This document shows, one piece after another, positions 34,741 through 43,308 of a stretch of DNA of 64,000 nt. Position 1 is the stretch's first letter. Each line of letters starts with the position of its first letter. Both the position numbers and the translations under genes were made by a program. The stretch is from Pseudomonas sp. ACN8 (lineage in GTDB: Bacteria > Pseudomonadota > Gammaproteobacteria > Pseudomonadales > Pseudomonadaceae). The notes beneath the pieces were generated by a model that saw nothing but the letters and a program-made list of their open reading frames with translations, was not told the origin of the DNA and ran no database searches. The stretch is from positions 30,268 through 94,267 of the forward strand of contig NZ_MRCS01000023.1 in the NCBI RefSeq assembly GCF_002303925.1, read 5' to 3'.

Positions 34741-36108
34741 TTACGCAGCCTCCACGTTGAGCATCAGTTGAGCATTGATCGCCTCGGCGGCGCGCTTGCC
34801 ATGCTGCACGGCTTGTACGGTGAGGTCTTGATCGAGGCTGGTGCAGTCGCCGCCGGCATACACGCCGGGGATGCTGGTGCGCAGGTTTTCATCGACTTCA
34901 ATCCGTTCGCCTTGGCGCTTGAGCTCACGGGCCAGCGGATCGCTGAGGGCGCTGCCTTCGAAGGCCTGGCCGATGGCCTTGAAGATCGCGTCGGCGGCCA
35001 GTTCGAAGGTTTCACCGGTGGTTTGCAGACGACCGTCAACCAGATGTGTACGGGCGAAACGCATGCCGCGCACACGGCCTTGGTCATCGAGCAGCACTTC
35101 TTCGGGTTGAGCCCAGGTCATCAGCCGCACCTGATTGGCCTTGGCAATCTCCTGCTCGTGATGGGTGGCGCCCATGTCCTCGATGCCACGGCGGTACACC
35201 AGATTCACATCACGGGCGCCGAGGCGGGCCATTTGCACCGCCATGTCGATGGCGGTGTTGCCTGCGCCGAGGACAATGCAGTGATCGGCCAGGGGCAGTT
35301 GGCTCAGGTCATCGGCCTGGCGCAGTTCGCGGATGTAGTCGGTGGCGGCGAGCAGGCCCGGTGCGTCTTCGTGGGCCAGGCCCAGCTGTTTGCTGGCATT
35401 GAGCCCGAGACCGAGGAATACCGCATCGAACTGTTGATGCAATTCGCTGAGGGTCAGGTTCTCCCCGAGCTTGTGCCCATGGCGGATTTCGATGCCGCCG
35501 ATTTCCAGCAGGAAGTCGAGTTCCTTTTGCGCATAGTCATCCACCAGTTTGTATTTGGCGATCCCGTACTCGTTAAGGCCGCCAGCCTTTTCCCGTGCCT
35601 CGAAGATCACCACGTCATGCCCGTGCATGGCGCTGCGGTGGGCGCAGGACAAACCTGCCGGACCGGCACCCACCACGGCGATGCGTTTGCCGGTGGCGGC
35701 AGCACGCTGGAAGGGGTGAGTGCTGAAGTGGGCGTTGTCCACGGCGTAGCGTTGCAACAGGCCGATCATCACCGGCGCACATTCGTGAGCGTTGTTGCGC
35801 ACGCAGGCTTGCTGGCAAAGGATTTCCGTCGGGCAAACCCGTGCGCAACTGCCGCCGAGGATGTTGGCCGAGAGGATTTTCTGCGCGGCGCCTTGCACAT
35901 TGTCCTGTGCAATGTTGCGGATGAACGAGGGAATGTCGATCTCGCTCGGACAGGCATTCACGCAGGGCGCATCGTAGCAATACAGGCAGCGCGAGGCTTC
36001 CAGGTGCGCCTGGCGCTCGTTGAGCGGTGGCGCCAGATCGGTGAAGTGGCTGGCGAGGGCGGCCGCATGCTCTTGGGGATGCGGGAGGTGGTCCAGGGTC
36101 TTGATCAC
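34741..36108 (-). CDS. preT: NAD-dependent dihydropyrimidine dehydrogenase, PreT subunit
   Basis: I assign the GTG start at 36108 (GAGG 8 bases upstream), giving 455 residues. The N-terminal domain has cysteine clusters for iron-sulfur centres (CLYCYDAPCVNAC and CARVCPTEILCQQAC). Two dinucleotide-binding sites follow (VVGAGPAGLSCAH and VLGAGNTAIDMAV). It belongs to the glutamate synthase small subunit-like flavoproteins and supplies electrons from NADH to PreA. A longer ATG start at 36216 would extend into the REPIN and is unlikely. Confidence 0.93.
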   Translation of the reverse strand: MIKTLDHLPHPQEHAAALASHFTDLAPPLNERQAHLEASRCLYCYDAPCVNACPSEIDIPSFIRNIAQDNVQGAAQKILSANILGGSCARVCPTEILCQQACVRNNAHECAPVMIGLLQRYAVDNAHFSTHPFQRAAATGKRIAVVGAGPAGLSCAHRSAMHGHDVVIFEAREKAGGLNEYGIAKYKLVDDYAQKELDFLLEIGGIEIRHGHKLGENLTLSELHQQFDAVFLGLGLNASKQLGLAHEDAPGLLAATDYIRELRQADDLSQLPLADHCIVLGAGNTAIDMAVQMARLGARDVNLVYRRGIEDMGATHHEQEIAKANQVRLMTWAQPEEVLLDDQGRVRGMRFARTHLVDGRLQTTGETFELAADAIFKAIGQAFEGSALSDPLARELKRQGERIEVDENLRTSIPGVYAGGDCTSLDQDLTVQAVQHGKRAAEAINAQLMLNVEAA

Positions 36109-36180
36109 GGTTTTGGCCTCACGGTTATTTGAGGTGCTGCCTCTGAATGGGCATTGTTTTTGTGTTGTCTGTACCGGCCT

Positions 36181-36246
36181 CTTCGCGAGCAGGCTCGCTC
36201 CCACAGGGGAATGCATTTCAAATGTGGGAGCGAGCCTGCTCGCGAT
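36181..36246. repeat. REPIN (inverted REP pair, GTGGGAG type)
   Basis: Two inverted REP halves with a short AT-rich loop (AATGCATTTCAAAT) lie between preT and hydA. Confidence 0.9.
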
Positions 36247-36263
36247 GGCCGTAGGCCTCGATT

Positions 36264-37703
36264 TCAGCGTTTCACGGCAACCGGCTGATTCAACTCAGCC
36301 CGCTTGCTCAGCAAATCAAACACCGCCGGGTACGCCGGCCGTTCGATGTAGCGCCCGGCGCCGCGTTCGGCCCGCAGGTCGCCGTCGGCCCAGACCACAT
36401 GGCCCTGGCTGATGGTGTGGCTGGGCACGCCGCGCACGGTCTTGCCTTCGAAGATGTTGAAGTCCACCTGCTGATGGTGGGTCTTGGCGGAAATGGTCCG
36501 CGTGCCTTGCGGGTCCCACAGCACCAGGTCGGCATCGGCGCCCACACGAATCGCGCCCTTGCGTGGGTAGAGATTGAAGATCTTCGCCGTGTTGGTGGAC
36601 GTCAGCGCGACGAATTGCTGCATCGAAAAGCGTCCACTGTTCACCCCTTCATCCCACAACACCGCCATGCGGTCTTCGATGCCGGCGGTGCCGTTGGGGA
36701 TCTTGCTGAAGTCGTCGCGCCCCGCGGCCTTCTGCTCGGAGCAGAAGCAACAGTGGTCGGTGGCGGTGGTGTGCAGGTTGCCCGATTGCAGGCCATGCCA
36801 GAGCGCCTCTTGATGGCCGCGAGGACGGAACGGTGGGCTCATCACGTACCCGGCGGCGGTCTGCCAGTCCGGATCGCGGTAGACGCTGTCGTCCAGCAGC
36901 AGGTGCCCGGCCAGCACTTCGCCGTAGACCGGCTGGCCCTTGCCCCGGGCGTAGGTGATTTCGTCCAGTGCTTCCTTGGTCGAGACGTGGACCAGGTACA
37001 GCGGCGTGCCCAGGGTTTCGGCGATGCGGATCGCCCGGCTCGCGGCCTCGCCTTCAACCTGGGAAGGGCGCGACAGGGGATGCGCTTCCGGCCCGGTGAT
37101 GCCCTGGGCCATCAACTTGCGTTGCAGGTGATACACCAGTTCACCGTTTTCCGCGTGAACGGTCGGCACCGCGCCCAGTTCCAGGCAACGTTCGAAACTC
37201 GCCACCAGGGTGTCGTCGGCGGCCATGATCGCGTTCTTGTAGGCCATGAAATGCTTGAAGCTGTTGACGCCGTGCTGGCTGACCAGCTCGGCCATTTCCT
37301 CGCGGACCTGTTCGCTCCACCAGGTGATGGCGACGTGAAAGCCATAGTCCGACGCCGACTTCTCGGCCCAGCCGCGCCACTGATGGAAGGCTTCGAGCAA
37401 GGATTGCTGCGGATTGGGAATCACGAAGTCGATGATCGACGTGGTGCCGCCGGCCAGTCCCGCCGCCGTGCCGCTGAAAAAGTCTTCGCTGGCCACGGTG
37501 CCCATGAACGGCAGCTGCATGTGGGTGTGCGGATCGATGCCGCCGGGCATCAGGTATTGGCCGCTGCCGTCGAGCACTTCGGCGCCAGCAGGAACATCGA
37601 GATTTTCGCCGATGGCCTTGATCACGCCGTCTGCGCAATACACATCGGCGCGATAACTTTCATCATGGGTAATAACGGTGGCGCCACGGATCAACAGAGA
37701 CAT
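36264..37703 (-). CDS. hydA: Dihydropyrimidinase
   Basis: The 479-residue amidohydrolase has metal ligands in DPHTHMQLPF, the carboxylated Lys in SFKHFMAYKNA, His in VHAENGEL and LVHVST, and Asp in ATDHCCF. It opens dihydrouracil or dihydrothymine to the N-carbamoyl beta-amino acid. GAGG stands 8 bases before the ATG. It is the first gene of the minus-strand pyrimidine set (hydA, preT, preA) and divergent from the NCS1 transporter. The C-terminus is about the normal length. Confidence 0.95.
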   Translation of the reverse strand: MSLLIRGATVITHDESYRADVYCADGVIKAIGENLDVPAGAEVLDGSGQYLMPGGIDPHTHMQLPFMGTVASEDFFSGTAAGLAGGTTSIIDFVIPNPQQSLLEAFHQWRGWAEKSASDYGFHVAITWWSEQVREEMAELVSQHGVNSFKHFMAYKNAIMAADDTLVASFERCLELGAVPTVHAENGELVYHLQRKLMAQGITGPEAHPLSRPSQVEGEAASRAIRIAETLGTPLYLVHVSTKEALDEITYARGKGQPVYGEVLAGHLLLDDSVYRDPDWQTAAGYVMSPPFRPRGHQEALWHGLQSGNLHTTATDHCCFCSEQKAAGRDDFSKIPNGTAGIEDRMAVLWDEGVNSGRFSMQQFVALTSTNTAKIFNLYPRKGAIRVGADADLVLWDPQGTRTISAKTHHQQVDFNIFEGKTVRGVPSHTISQGHVVWADGDLRAERGAGRYIERPAYPAVFDLLSKRAELNQPVAVKR

Positions 37704-37780
37704 TCCGAGTTCCTCGCAGGCAATGACCGGCTTATGCCGGTTCTAGATGTTCTATATAAAAACAGCCCGGACAGATTGAT

Positions 37781-37800
37781 TCCTGTCAGCGCTGTCAGGA
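37781..37800. promoter_or_regulatory. Near-palindromic operator candidate in pyrimidine divergent region
   Basis: TCCTGTCAGCGCTGTCAGGA pairs at 9 of 10 positions about its centre and also reads as a direct repeat of CTGTCAG. It lies 78 bases upstream of the hydA start, where a repressor or activator could act. Confidence 0.4.
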
Positions 37801-37896
37801 TTAAACGCTAGCTGCAGTTATCCGAATCGGCAAGAATATTTTTTATAAGCTTATACAGTTATCAACTAATTGATATTTAACGATTAAATTCAAGAA

Positions 37897-37928
37897 TCAC
37901 CAAAATGGTGAGGCCGCTCACCATTTTG
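37897..37928. promoter_or_regulatory. TCACCA palindrome and hairpin, candidate regulator site
   Basis: TCACCAAAATGGTGA (37897-37911) is a perfect palindrome around a central A. It is followed by a third TCACCA, so the stretch also forms a perfect 12-base-pair hairpin (37901-37912 with 37917-37928, loop GCCG). No T-run follows. A dimeric regulator such as the RutR-like TetR protein is a candidate. Confidence 0.5.
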
Positions 37929-38243
37929 ACGCACTTGACAGGATCGAAAAATAGTCAAGATTTCCTATGTGAAATCAGCTGTTTGAGTATGGTCTATGGT
38001 TGATGCGCAGCCATTGAAAAAAGATCAACGCACCAGTTTGAGTCCTGACTGTTCGGACAACTTGCCTGGCATTCGGCCTGAGTGGCCTGACAAATAGTCG
38101 AGTCAGCGAATAAAACTGATAAACATCAGTGGGTTGCAATGTGTTTATGGAACTGCCCGATGCTTGATCGGGGTACACGGCACGTTTATTGATGTCGCCA
38201 GACCCTGATGAGCAACAATAATCAAAAGAACAGTGGAGCGGCC

Positions 38244-39728
38244 ATGCAACAGATCAGATCGCAAGTGACCGAGCGCGACGGCTTGTTCGAGCTCGAAGCC
38301 GGCAGCGATGTCCTTGACAGTCCCCGTTACAACCACGACATCGCACCGACCAAGGTGCACGAACGCACCTGGAACAAATGGCACATCACCGCGCTGTGGG
38401 TGGGCATGGCGATCTGCGTGCCGACCTACACCCTCGGCGGGGTACTGACCGCGTACTTCGGCCTGACCGTCGGTGAAGCGCTGCTGGCGATTCTGTTCGC
38501 CAACATCATCGTGCTGATTCCCCTGACCCTGAACGCTTTTCCCGGCACCAAGTACGGCATTCCCTTTCCGGTGTTGCTGCGCTCGTCCTTCGGCGTGCTC
38601 GGCTCCAACATTCCGTGCCTGATCCGTGCCCTGGTGGCGTGTGGCTGGTTCGGCATCCAGACCATGTTCGGCGGGCTGGCGATTCACCTGTTCCTCGGCT
38701 CGGTGTTCGAGGGCTGGAAATCCCTGGGCGGCACCGGCGAGGTCATCGGCTTCATGGTGTTCTGGGCGCTGAACCTGTGGGTGGTGATTCGCGGCGCCGA
38801 GTCGATCAAATGGCTGGAAACCCTGTCTGCTCCGCTGTTGGTGCTGGTGGGCGCAGGCCTGCTGGTCTGGGCCATGCCCAACGTGTCGATGAACGAATTG
38901 CTGGCAATTCCGGCCAAGCGTCCCGAAGGCGCCGGCGTGGCCAGCTACTTCGCCGCCGGGCTGACGGCGATGGTCGGCTTCTGGGCCACGCTGTCACTGA
39001 ACATTCCGGACTTCAGTCGCTACGCAAAAAGCCAGAAAGACCAGATTGTCGGGCAGATCATTGGCCTGCCGTTGACCATGTTCCTGTTTGCCTCCCTCGG
39101 CGTGGTGATGACCGCGGCCTCGGTGAAACTGGTGGGGGTGACGGTGTCCGATCCGGTGACCCTGATCGGTCATATCCAGAGCCCGGTGTGGGTCGCACTG
39201 GCCATGGCGCTGATCATCATCGCCACGCTGTCGACCAATACCGCGGCCAACATCGTGTCGCCAACCAATGACTTCCAGAACATCGCGCCCAAGGCGATCA
39301 ACCGCACCAAAGCGGTGATCCTGACCGGGCTGGTGGGGTTGGGGTTGATGGCCCATGAACTGCTGAAAAAACTTGGCCTGATCGTCTCGGACGTCAGTCT
39401 CGAAACTGTCTATTCCAACTGGTTGCTCGGTTATTCCAGCCTGCTGGGGCCGATTGCCGGGATCATGGTGGTGGACTATTTCCTGATCAAGAAACAGCAA
39501 CTGGACCTTGCCGGCCTGTACCGCGATGACGTGTATCCGGCGTGGAACTGGAGCGGGTTCATCGCGTTTGGCGTGCCGGTGGTGCTGACGTTGCTGTCCC
39601 TGGGCAGCGATGCATTCAGCTGGTTCTACAGTTATGGCTGGTTCACCGGCTCGGCGCTGGGTGGGGTTATTTATTATGGGTTGAGTGTGATGCGGCCCAG
39701 CCCGTCTGTTGCGAAATCTGCGGTGTGA
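38244..39728 (+). CDS. NCS1 family nucleobase:cation symporter
   Basis: I prefer the ATG at 38244, which has GGAG 5 bases upstream, giving 494 residues beginning MQQIRSQVTERDG; the ATG at 38208 is possible but has no clear ribosome site. The protein has about 12 membrane segments and NCS1-family patterns (NKWHITALWVGMAICVPTYTLGG, SFGVLGSNIPCLIRALVACGWFG). Members import uracil, allantoin, hydantoin or related compounds. Its position between hydA and beta-ureidopropionase points to uracil, thymine or a dihydropyrimidine. Confidence 0.9.
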   Translation: MQQIRSQVTERDGLFELEAGSDVLDSPRYNHDIAPTKVHERTWNKWHITALWVGMAICVPTYTLGGVLTAYFGLTVGEALLAILFANIIVLIPLTLNAFPGTKYGIPFPVLLRSSFGVLGSNIPCLIRALVACGWFGIQTMFGGLAIHLFLGSVFEGWKSLGGTGEVIGFMVFWALNLWVVIRGAESIKWLETLSAPLLVLVGAGLLVWAMPNVSMNELLAIPAKRPEGAGVASYFAAGLTAMVGFWATLSLNIPDFSRYAKSQKDQIVGQIIGLPLTMFLFASLGVVMTAASVKLVGVTVSDPVTLIGHIQSPVWVALAMALIIIATLSTNTAANIVSPTNDFQNIAPKAINRTKAVILTGLVGLGLMAHELLKKLGLIVSDVSLETVYSNWLLGYSSLLGPIAGIMVVDYFLIKKQQLDLAGLYRDDVYPAWNWSGFIAFGVPVVLTLLSLGSDAFSWFYSYGWFTGSALGGVIYYGLSVMRPSPSVAKSAV

Positions 39729-39739
39729 TGACTGGCCCC

Positions 39740-39804
39740 ATCGCGAGCAGGCTCGCTCCTACAGGGGAATGCATTCCAAATGCAGGAGCGAGCCTGCTCG
39801 CGAT
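39740..39804. repeat. REPIN (inverted REP pair)
   Basis: Inverted REP halves with a short loop (GGGGAATGCATTCCAAA) separate the transporter and the amidohydrolase gene. The right half has TGCAGGAG in place of TGTAGGAG. Confidence 0.9.
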
Positions 39805-39869
39805 GAGGGCTTCAAAATCACCAAAAATCCGCCTGAAGAAACACACAAGAACAGCCTGAGGAGATCATC

Positions 39870-41153
39870 ATGAACGCGGCCGTAGACGTTCTGCAGTCCA
39901 GCCATCAGCACATTAACCGCGACCGCCTGTGGCAATCGCTCATGGAACTGGCCAGGCTCGGGGCCACGGTCAAGGGCGGCGTGTGTCGCCTGGCCCTGAC
40001 CGACCTTGATCGCCAGGCCCGGGACATCTTCGTCAAATGGTGTATCGATGCCGGCTGTACCGTCAGCATCGACGCCGTCGGCAATATTTTCGCCCGGCGT
40101 CCCGGGCGCAATCCTGACCTGCCACCGGTGATGACCGGCAGCCACATCGACACCCAGCCCACTGGCGGAAAGTTCGATGGCTGCTTCGGTGTGCTGGCGG
40201 GCGTCGAAGTGCTGCGCACCCTCAATGACCTCGACATCGAGACCGAAGCGCCGCTGGAAGTGGTGGTGTGGACCAACGAAGAAGGCTCGCGCTTCGCCCC
40301 GTGCATGATGGGTTCGGGCGTGTTCGCGGAAAAATTCACCCTCGAGGAAACCCTGGCCAAGGTCGATGCCGAGGGCGTGACCGTAGGGCAAGCGTTGAAC
40401 GCCATCGGTTACGCCGGTCCGCGTCAGGTTACCGGCCACAAAGTCGGTGCCTACTTTGAAGCCCACATCGAGCAAGGCCCGATCCTGGAAGACGAACGCA
40501 AGACCATCGGCGTGGTCATGGGCGCCCTCGGGCAGAAATGGTTCGACCTCAAGCTGCGCGGCGTCGAAGCCCACGCCGGCCCGACCCCGATGCACCTGCG
40601 CAAGGACGCCCTGGTCGGCGCCGCGGTGATCGTCGGTGCGCTCAACCGCGCCGCCCTCAGCCATCAACCCCATGCCTGCGGCACCGTCGGCTGCCTGCAA
40701 GCCTATCCCGGCTCGCGCAACGTCATCCCTGGCGAAGTGCGCATGACCCTGGACTTCCGGCACCTGGAACCGGCGCGCCTGGATTCGATGATCGCCGAAG
40801 TGCGCGAGGTCATCGAAACCACCTGCGAAGAACACGGCCTGACCTTTGAACTCACGCCAACGGCCGACTTCCCGCCGCTGTACTTCGACAAAGGCTGCGT
40901 CGAAGCCGTGCGCGGGGCCGCCCAAGGCCTGGGCCTGTCGCACATGGACATTGTCAGCGGCGCAGGCCACGACGCGATCTTCCTCGCCGAGCTCGGCCCG
41001 GCCGGGATGATCTTCGTACCGTGTGAAGGCGGCATCAGCCACAACGAAATCGAAAACGCCGCGCCGGATGACCTGGCGGCCGGGTGTGCGGTGCTGTTGC
41101 GGGCGATGCTGGCGGCTTCGGCGGCGGTGGCGAAGGGCGAACTGGCGGCCTGA
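39870..41153 (+). CDS. Zn-dependent M20-family amidohydrolase, probable beta-ureidopropionase
   Basis: The 427-residue protein is of the allantoate amidohydrolase / N-carbamoyl amino acid hydrolase group, with metal-binding GSHIDTQPTGGKFDG, the catalytic Glu-Glu in TNEEGSRFAPCMMGSG and a later HIEQGPILE. In this locus it would hydrolyse N-carbamoyl-beta-alanine (or the methyl form) to the beta-amino acid, CO2 and ammonia, the last step of reductive pyrimidine breakdown. GGAG lies upstream of the ATG. The exact substrate is inferred from neighbours. Confidence 0.9.
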   Translation: MNAAVDVLQSSHQHINRDRLWQSLMELARLGATVKGGVCRLALTDLDRQARDIFVKWCIDAGCTVSIDAVGNIFARRPGRNPDLPPVMTGSHIDTQPTGGKFDGCFGVLAGVEVLRTLNDLDIETEAPLEVVVWTNEEGSRFAPCMMGSGVFAEKFTLEETLAKVDAEGVTVGQALNAIGYAGPRQVTGHKVGAYFEAHIEQGPILEDERKTIGVVMGALGQKWFDLKLRGVEAHAGPTPMHLRKDALVGAAVIVGALNRAALSHQPHACGTVGCLQAYPGSRNVIPGEVRMTLDFRHLEPARLDSMIAEVREVIETTCEEHGLTFELTPTADFPPLYFDKGCVEAVRGAAQGLGLSHMDIVSGAGHDAIFLAELGPAGMIFVPCEGGISHNEIENAAPDDLAAGCAVLLRAMLAASAAVAKGELAA

Positions 41154-41160
41154 GCCGAGG

Positions 41161-41189
41161 GACGTGCGCTAAAATTTTCAGCGCACGTC
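41161..41189 (+). terminator. Hairpin after beta-ureidopropionase gene
   Basis: A perfect 10-base-pair stem (GACGTGCGCT / AGCGCACGTC) with loop AAAATTTTC lies 7 bases after the stop. The position suits a terminator, but there is no T-run after it. Confidence 0.45.
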
Positions 41190-41292
41190 ACAACGCACCC
41201 TGAAAACGATGGAGATTCCACAAGGCTCGTTGCACTAACCAAAACTCCGGCGGTCGTACTCTTCACAGGGTCACCCTACGTGTGGAGACGCT

Positions 41293-41934
41293 ATGAGCCA
41301 GGACGTCCCGACCACGCAAGCCAATCGCCGCCAGTTGCAGACGATCATCGCCGGCCTGTCCGACGGAGTGATTTTGCTGGCCCCCGATCAGCGCATCCTG
41401 TGGGCCAATGACGCAGCGCTGGTCATGCACGGTGCAGCGCACATCAGCGATCTGGGCAGCAACGCCAAGGCCTATGTCAAACGCTTCGCCCTGCGTTATC
41501 GCAACAATCACCTAGTGCCGGCCGACAGCTACCCGATCAATCGGGTGGCCCGTGGCGAGACGTTCAGCGATGTGCTGGTGGAGGTGACATCGGCGCGGGA
41601 CAAAGAGCGTAGCTGGGTCCATCGCGTGCGCAGCCTGGTATTGGTTGACAGTCGTGGCAAGCCGGAATCGCTGGTGTTGATCATGGACGATGTCACCGAC
41701 CGGGCCAGCAGCGGGCAACTGACCGCCCGTGAGCTCGATGTGCTGGGCCTGATCTGCGAAGGTCTGGCCGACAAGGACATCGCCGCGCGCCTGAAACTGG
41801 CGCCGAACACGGTGCGCAACCATGTGGCGACGGTGTATTCCAAGCTCGATGTGCACAGTCGCAGCGGGGCGATTGTCTGGGCGCGGGAGCGGGGACTGTT
41901 TTCCAGTGAATGGCGGCCCAAGGGGCAGTGTTAA
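41293..41934 (+). CDS. PAS domain LuxR-type transcriptional regulator
   Basis: A 213-residue protein with an N-terminal PAS domain (about residues 15-130; ILLAPDQRILWANDAAL) and a C-terminal LuxR helix-turn-helix (LTARELDVLGLICEGLADKDIAARLKLAPNTVRNHVATVYSKLDVHSRSGAI, about 143-195). GGAG precedes the ATG. It has no receiver or membrane part. It follows the pyrimidine genes but is separated by a hairpin, so control of them is only possible. The ligand and targets are unknown. Confidence 0.85.
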   Translation: MSQDVPTTQANRRQLQTIIAGLSDGVILLAPDQRILWANDAALVMHGAAHISDLGSNAKAYVKRFALRYRNNHLVPADSYPINRVARGETFSDVLVEVTSARDKERSWVHRVRSLVLVDSRGKPESLVLIMDDVTDRASSGQLTARELDVLGLICEGLADKDIAARLKLAPNTVRNHVATVYSKLDVHSRSGAIVWARERGLFSSEWRPKGQC

Positions 41935-42153
41935 GGTGCAGGTGCACTGGATCGAAGATCAGCGTTACGAACTGGGCGGCAATTCCCGGCAACGGCCTGA
42001 TCCGGCGATGTAAGAACTGTCAGCTTTTACGGGTGCTGCCACGGATGGGCTATAAGTGATTCGCAGATATTTATTTTTTTGACAGGTGCATGGACTTTGC
42101 ACGCCGGTTTTGTTGTCACAAAAAATGTGTCTATCACTATCGCGGGTCAACCT

Positions 42154-42375
42154 ATGAAAACTCTTGGGAAACGCGTTATCTCACCCTTGTCGCTGGCATT
42201 GTGCGTGGCGATCCTCGGCGGCTGTGCCAGTCCGCCGCCACCTCCAGCGATCACTCCCCCGCCTCCTGAACGCACCTGCCAGGCCATGGATAAAACCGAT
42301 GTCCTGGGCGATGTGCGGGGCGAAGAAGGGCAGGTGACCCGCGTCACCACCACGACGCGTTGCGTCACGCAGTAA
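42154..42375 (+). CDS. Small proline-rich lipoprotein of unknown function
   Basis: The 73-residue protein has a signal peptide with lipobox LGGC (Cys24), so it should be lipid-anchored. After the Cys comes a proline-rich stretch (SPPPPPAITPPPPERTC), then a short domain with two further cysteines (RTCQAM and TRCVTQ) that could form a disulfide. GGGT precedes the ATG. I do not recognise a family. An upstream in-frame start at 42079 would remove the signal peptide from the N-terminus and is unlikely. Confidence 0.7.
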   Translation: MKTLGKRVISPLSLALCVAILGGCASPPPPPAITPPPPERTCQAMDKTDVLGDVRGEEGQVTRVTTTTRCVTQ

Positions 42376-42390
42376 ATCCGGGGCATCACT

Positions 42391-42482
42391 CTGTAGGAGC
42401 GAGCCTGCTCGCGATGACGGCGTCACATTCAACATCAATGTCGACTGATACACCGCTTTCGCGAGTAGGCTCGCTCCCACAG
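42391..42482. repeat. REPIN of mixed type
   Basis: The left half is CTGTAGGAGCG type and the right half GCTCCCACAG type (with GAGTAGGC), so the two ends belong to different variants. It lies between the lipoprotein and SDR genes. Confidence 0.88.
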
Positions 42483-42503
42483 GGACTTGTGCTGTTCAGA
42501 CGA

Positions 42504-43271
42504 TCAGGACAGGAACCCGCCATCCACATTCAGCGAAACGCCGGTGGTGTAGCTCGAAGCATCGCTGGCCAGGTACAACACTGCGCCGGCCATTTCGCTC
42601 GGGTCAGCCACGCGCTTGAGCGGGATCTGTTGCAACGCGGTGTTCAGGATGGCTTCGTTTTTCACCAGTGCCGAGGCGAACTTGGTGTCGGTCAGGCCCG
42701 GCAGCAAGGCATTGCAGCGAATCCCGAACTGCGCGCATTCCTTGGCGAAGACTTTGGTCATGTTGATCACCGCCGCCTTGGTCACCGAGTAGATGCCCTG
42801 GAAGATGCCCGGCGAAACACCGTTGATCGAGGCCACGTTGATGATGCTGCCGCCGCCGTTTTCGCGCATCAGCTTGCCGGCTTCGACCGACATGAAGAAG
42901 TAGCCGCGGATGTTCACGTCGACGGTTTTCTGGAAGGCGCTGAGGTCGGTGTCCAGTACGTTGCAGAACTGCGGGTTGGTCGCGGCGTTGTTGACCAGGA
43001 TGTCCAGGCGGCCGAACTGTTCCTTGATGCCGGCGAAGACCTGGCTGATCTGTTCCATTTCACCGATGTGGCAGGCGATGGCGGTGGCCTTGCCGCCGGC
43101 GGCGATGATGGCGTCGGCGACGTGCTGGCAGCCTTCGAGCTTGCGGCTCGACACGATCACGTGGGCGCCTTGCTGGGCCAGCAGTTTGGCGATGGCTTCA
43201 CCGATGCCACGGCTGGCGCCGGAGACGAAAGCGATCTTGCCGTCGAGGTCGAACAACTGAGTCTTGGACAT
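42504..43271 (-). CDS. SDR family oxidoreductase
   Basis: A 255-residue classical short-chain dehydrogenase with NAD(P) motif SGASRGIGEA, NNAA, catalytic Ser (NVASING), Tyr and Lys (YSVTKAAV). It begins 37 bases after the stop of the phosphotransferase gene and is probably in one operon. In bacteria such pairs often occur with acyl-CoA dehydrogenases in the breakdown of hydroxyacyl compounds. The substrate cannot be told. Confidence 0.88.
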   Translation of the reverse strand: MSKTQLFDLDGKIAFVSGASRGIGEAIAKLLAQQGAHVIVSSRKLEGCQHVADAIIAAGGKATAIACHIGEMEQISQVFAGIKEQFGRLDILVNNAATNPQFCNVLDTDLSAFQKTVDVNIRGYFFMSVEAGKLMRENGGGSIINVASINGVSPGIFQGIYSVTKAAVINMTKVFAKECAQFGIRCNALLPGLTDTKFASALVKNEAILNTALQQIPLKRVADPSEMAGAVLYLASDASSYTTGVSLNVDGGFLS

Positions 43272-43308
43272 GGGATTCCCTTGTTATGAAGCCTTGTGAT
43301 GACGCTGA

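Larger units (their letters stand above)
37704..38243. other. Divergent control region between hydA and the NCS1 transporter
   Basis: This 540-base gap is AT-rich for the window, mainly at 37800-37990. It holds a near-palindrome at 37781, the TCACCA palindrome and hairpin at 37897-37928, and CTTGAC/GTCAAG inverted at 37934-37959. No convincing gene is seen. Both divergent promoters should lie here. Confidence 0.7.

Noticed and set aside
33874..36132. Long plus-strand open frame opposite preA and preT
   Set aside because: It mirrors two clear genes and has repetitive Asp/Gly/His-rich composition typical of antisense frames in GC-rich Pseudomonas.
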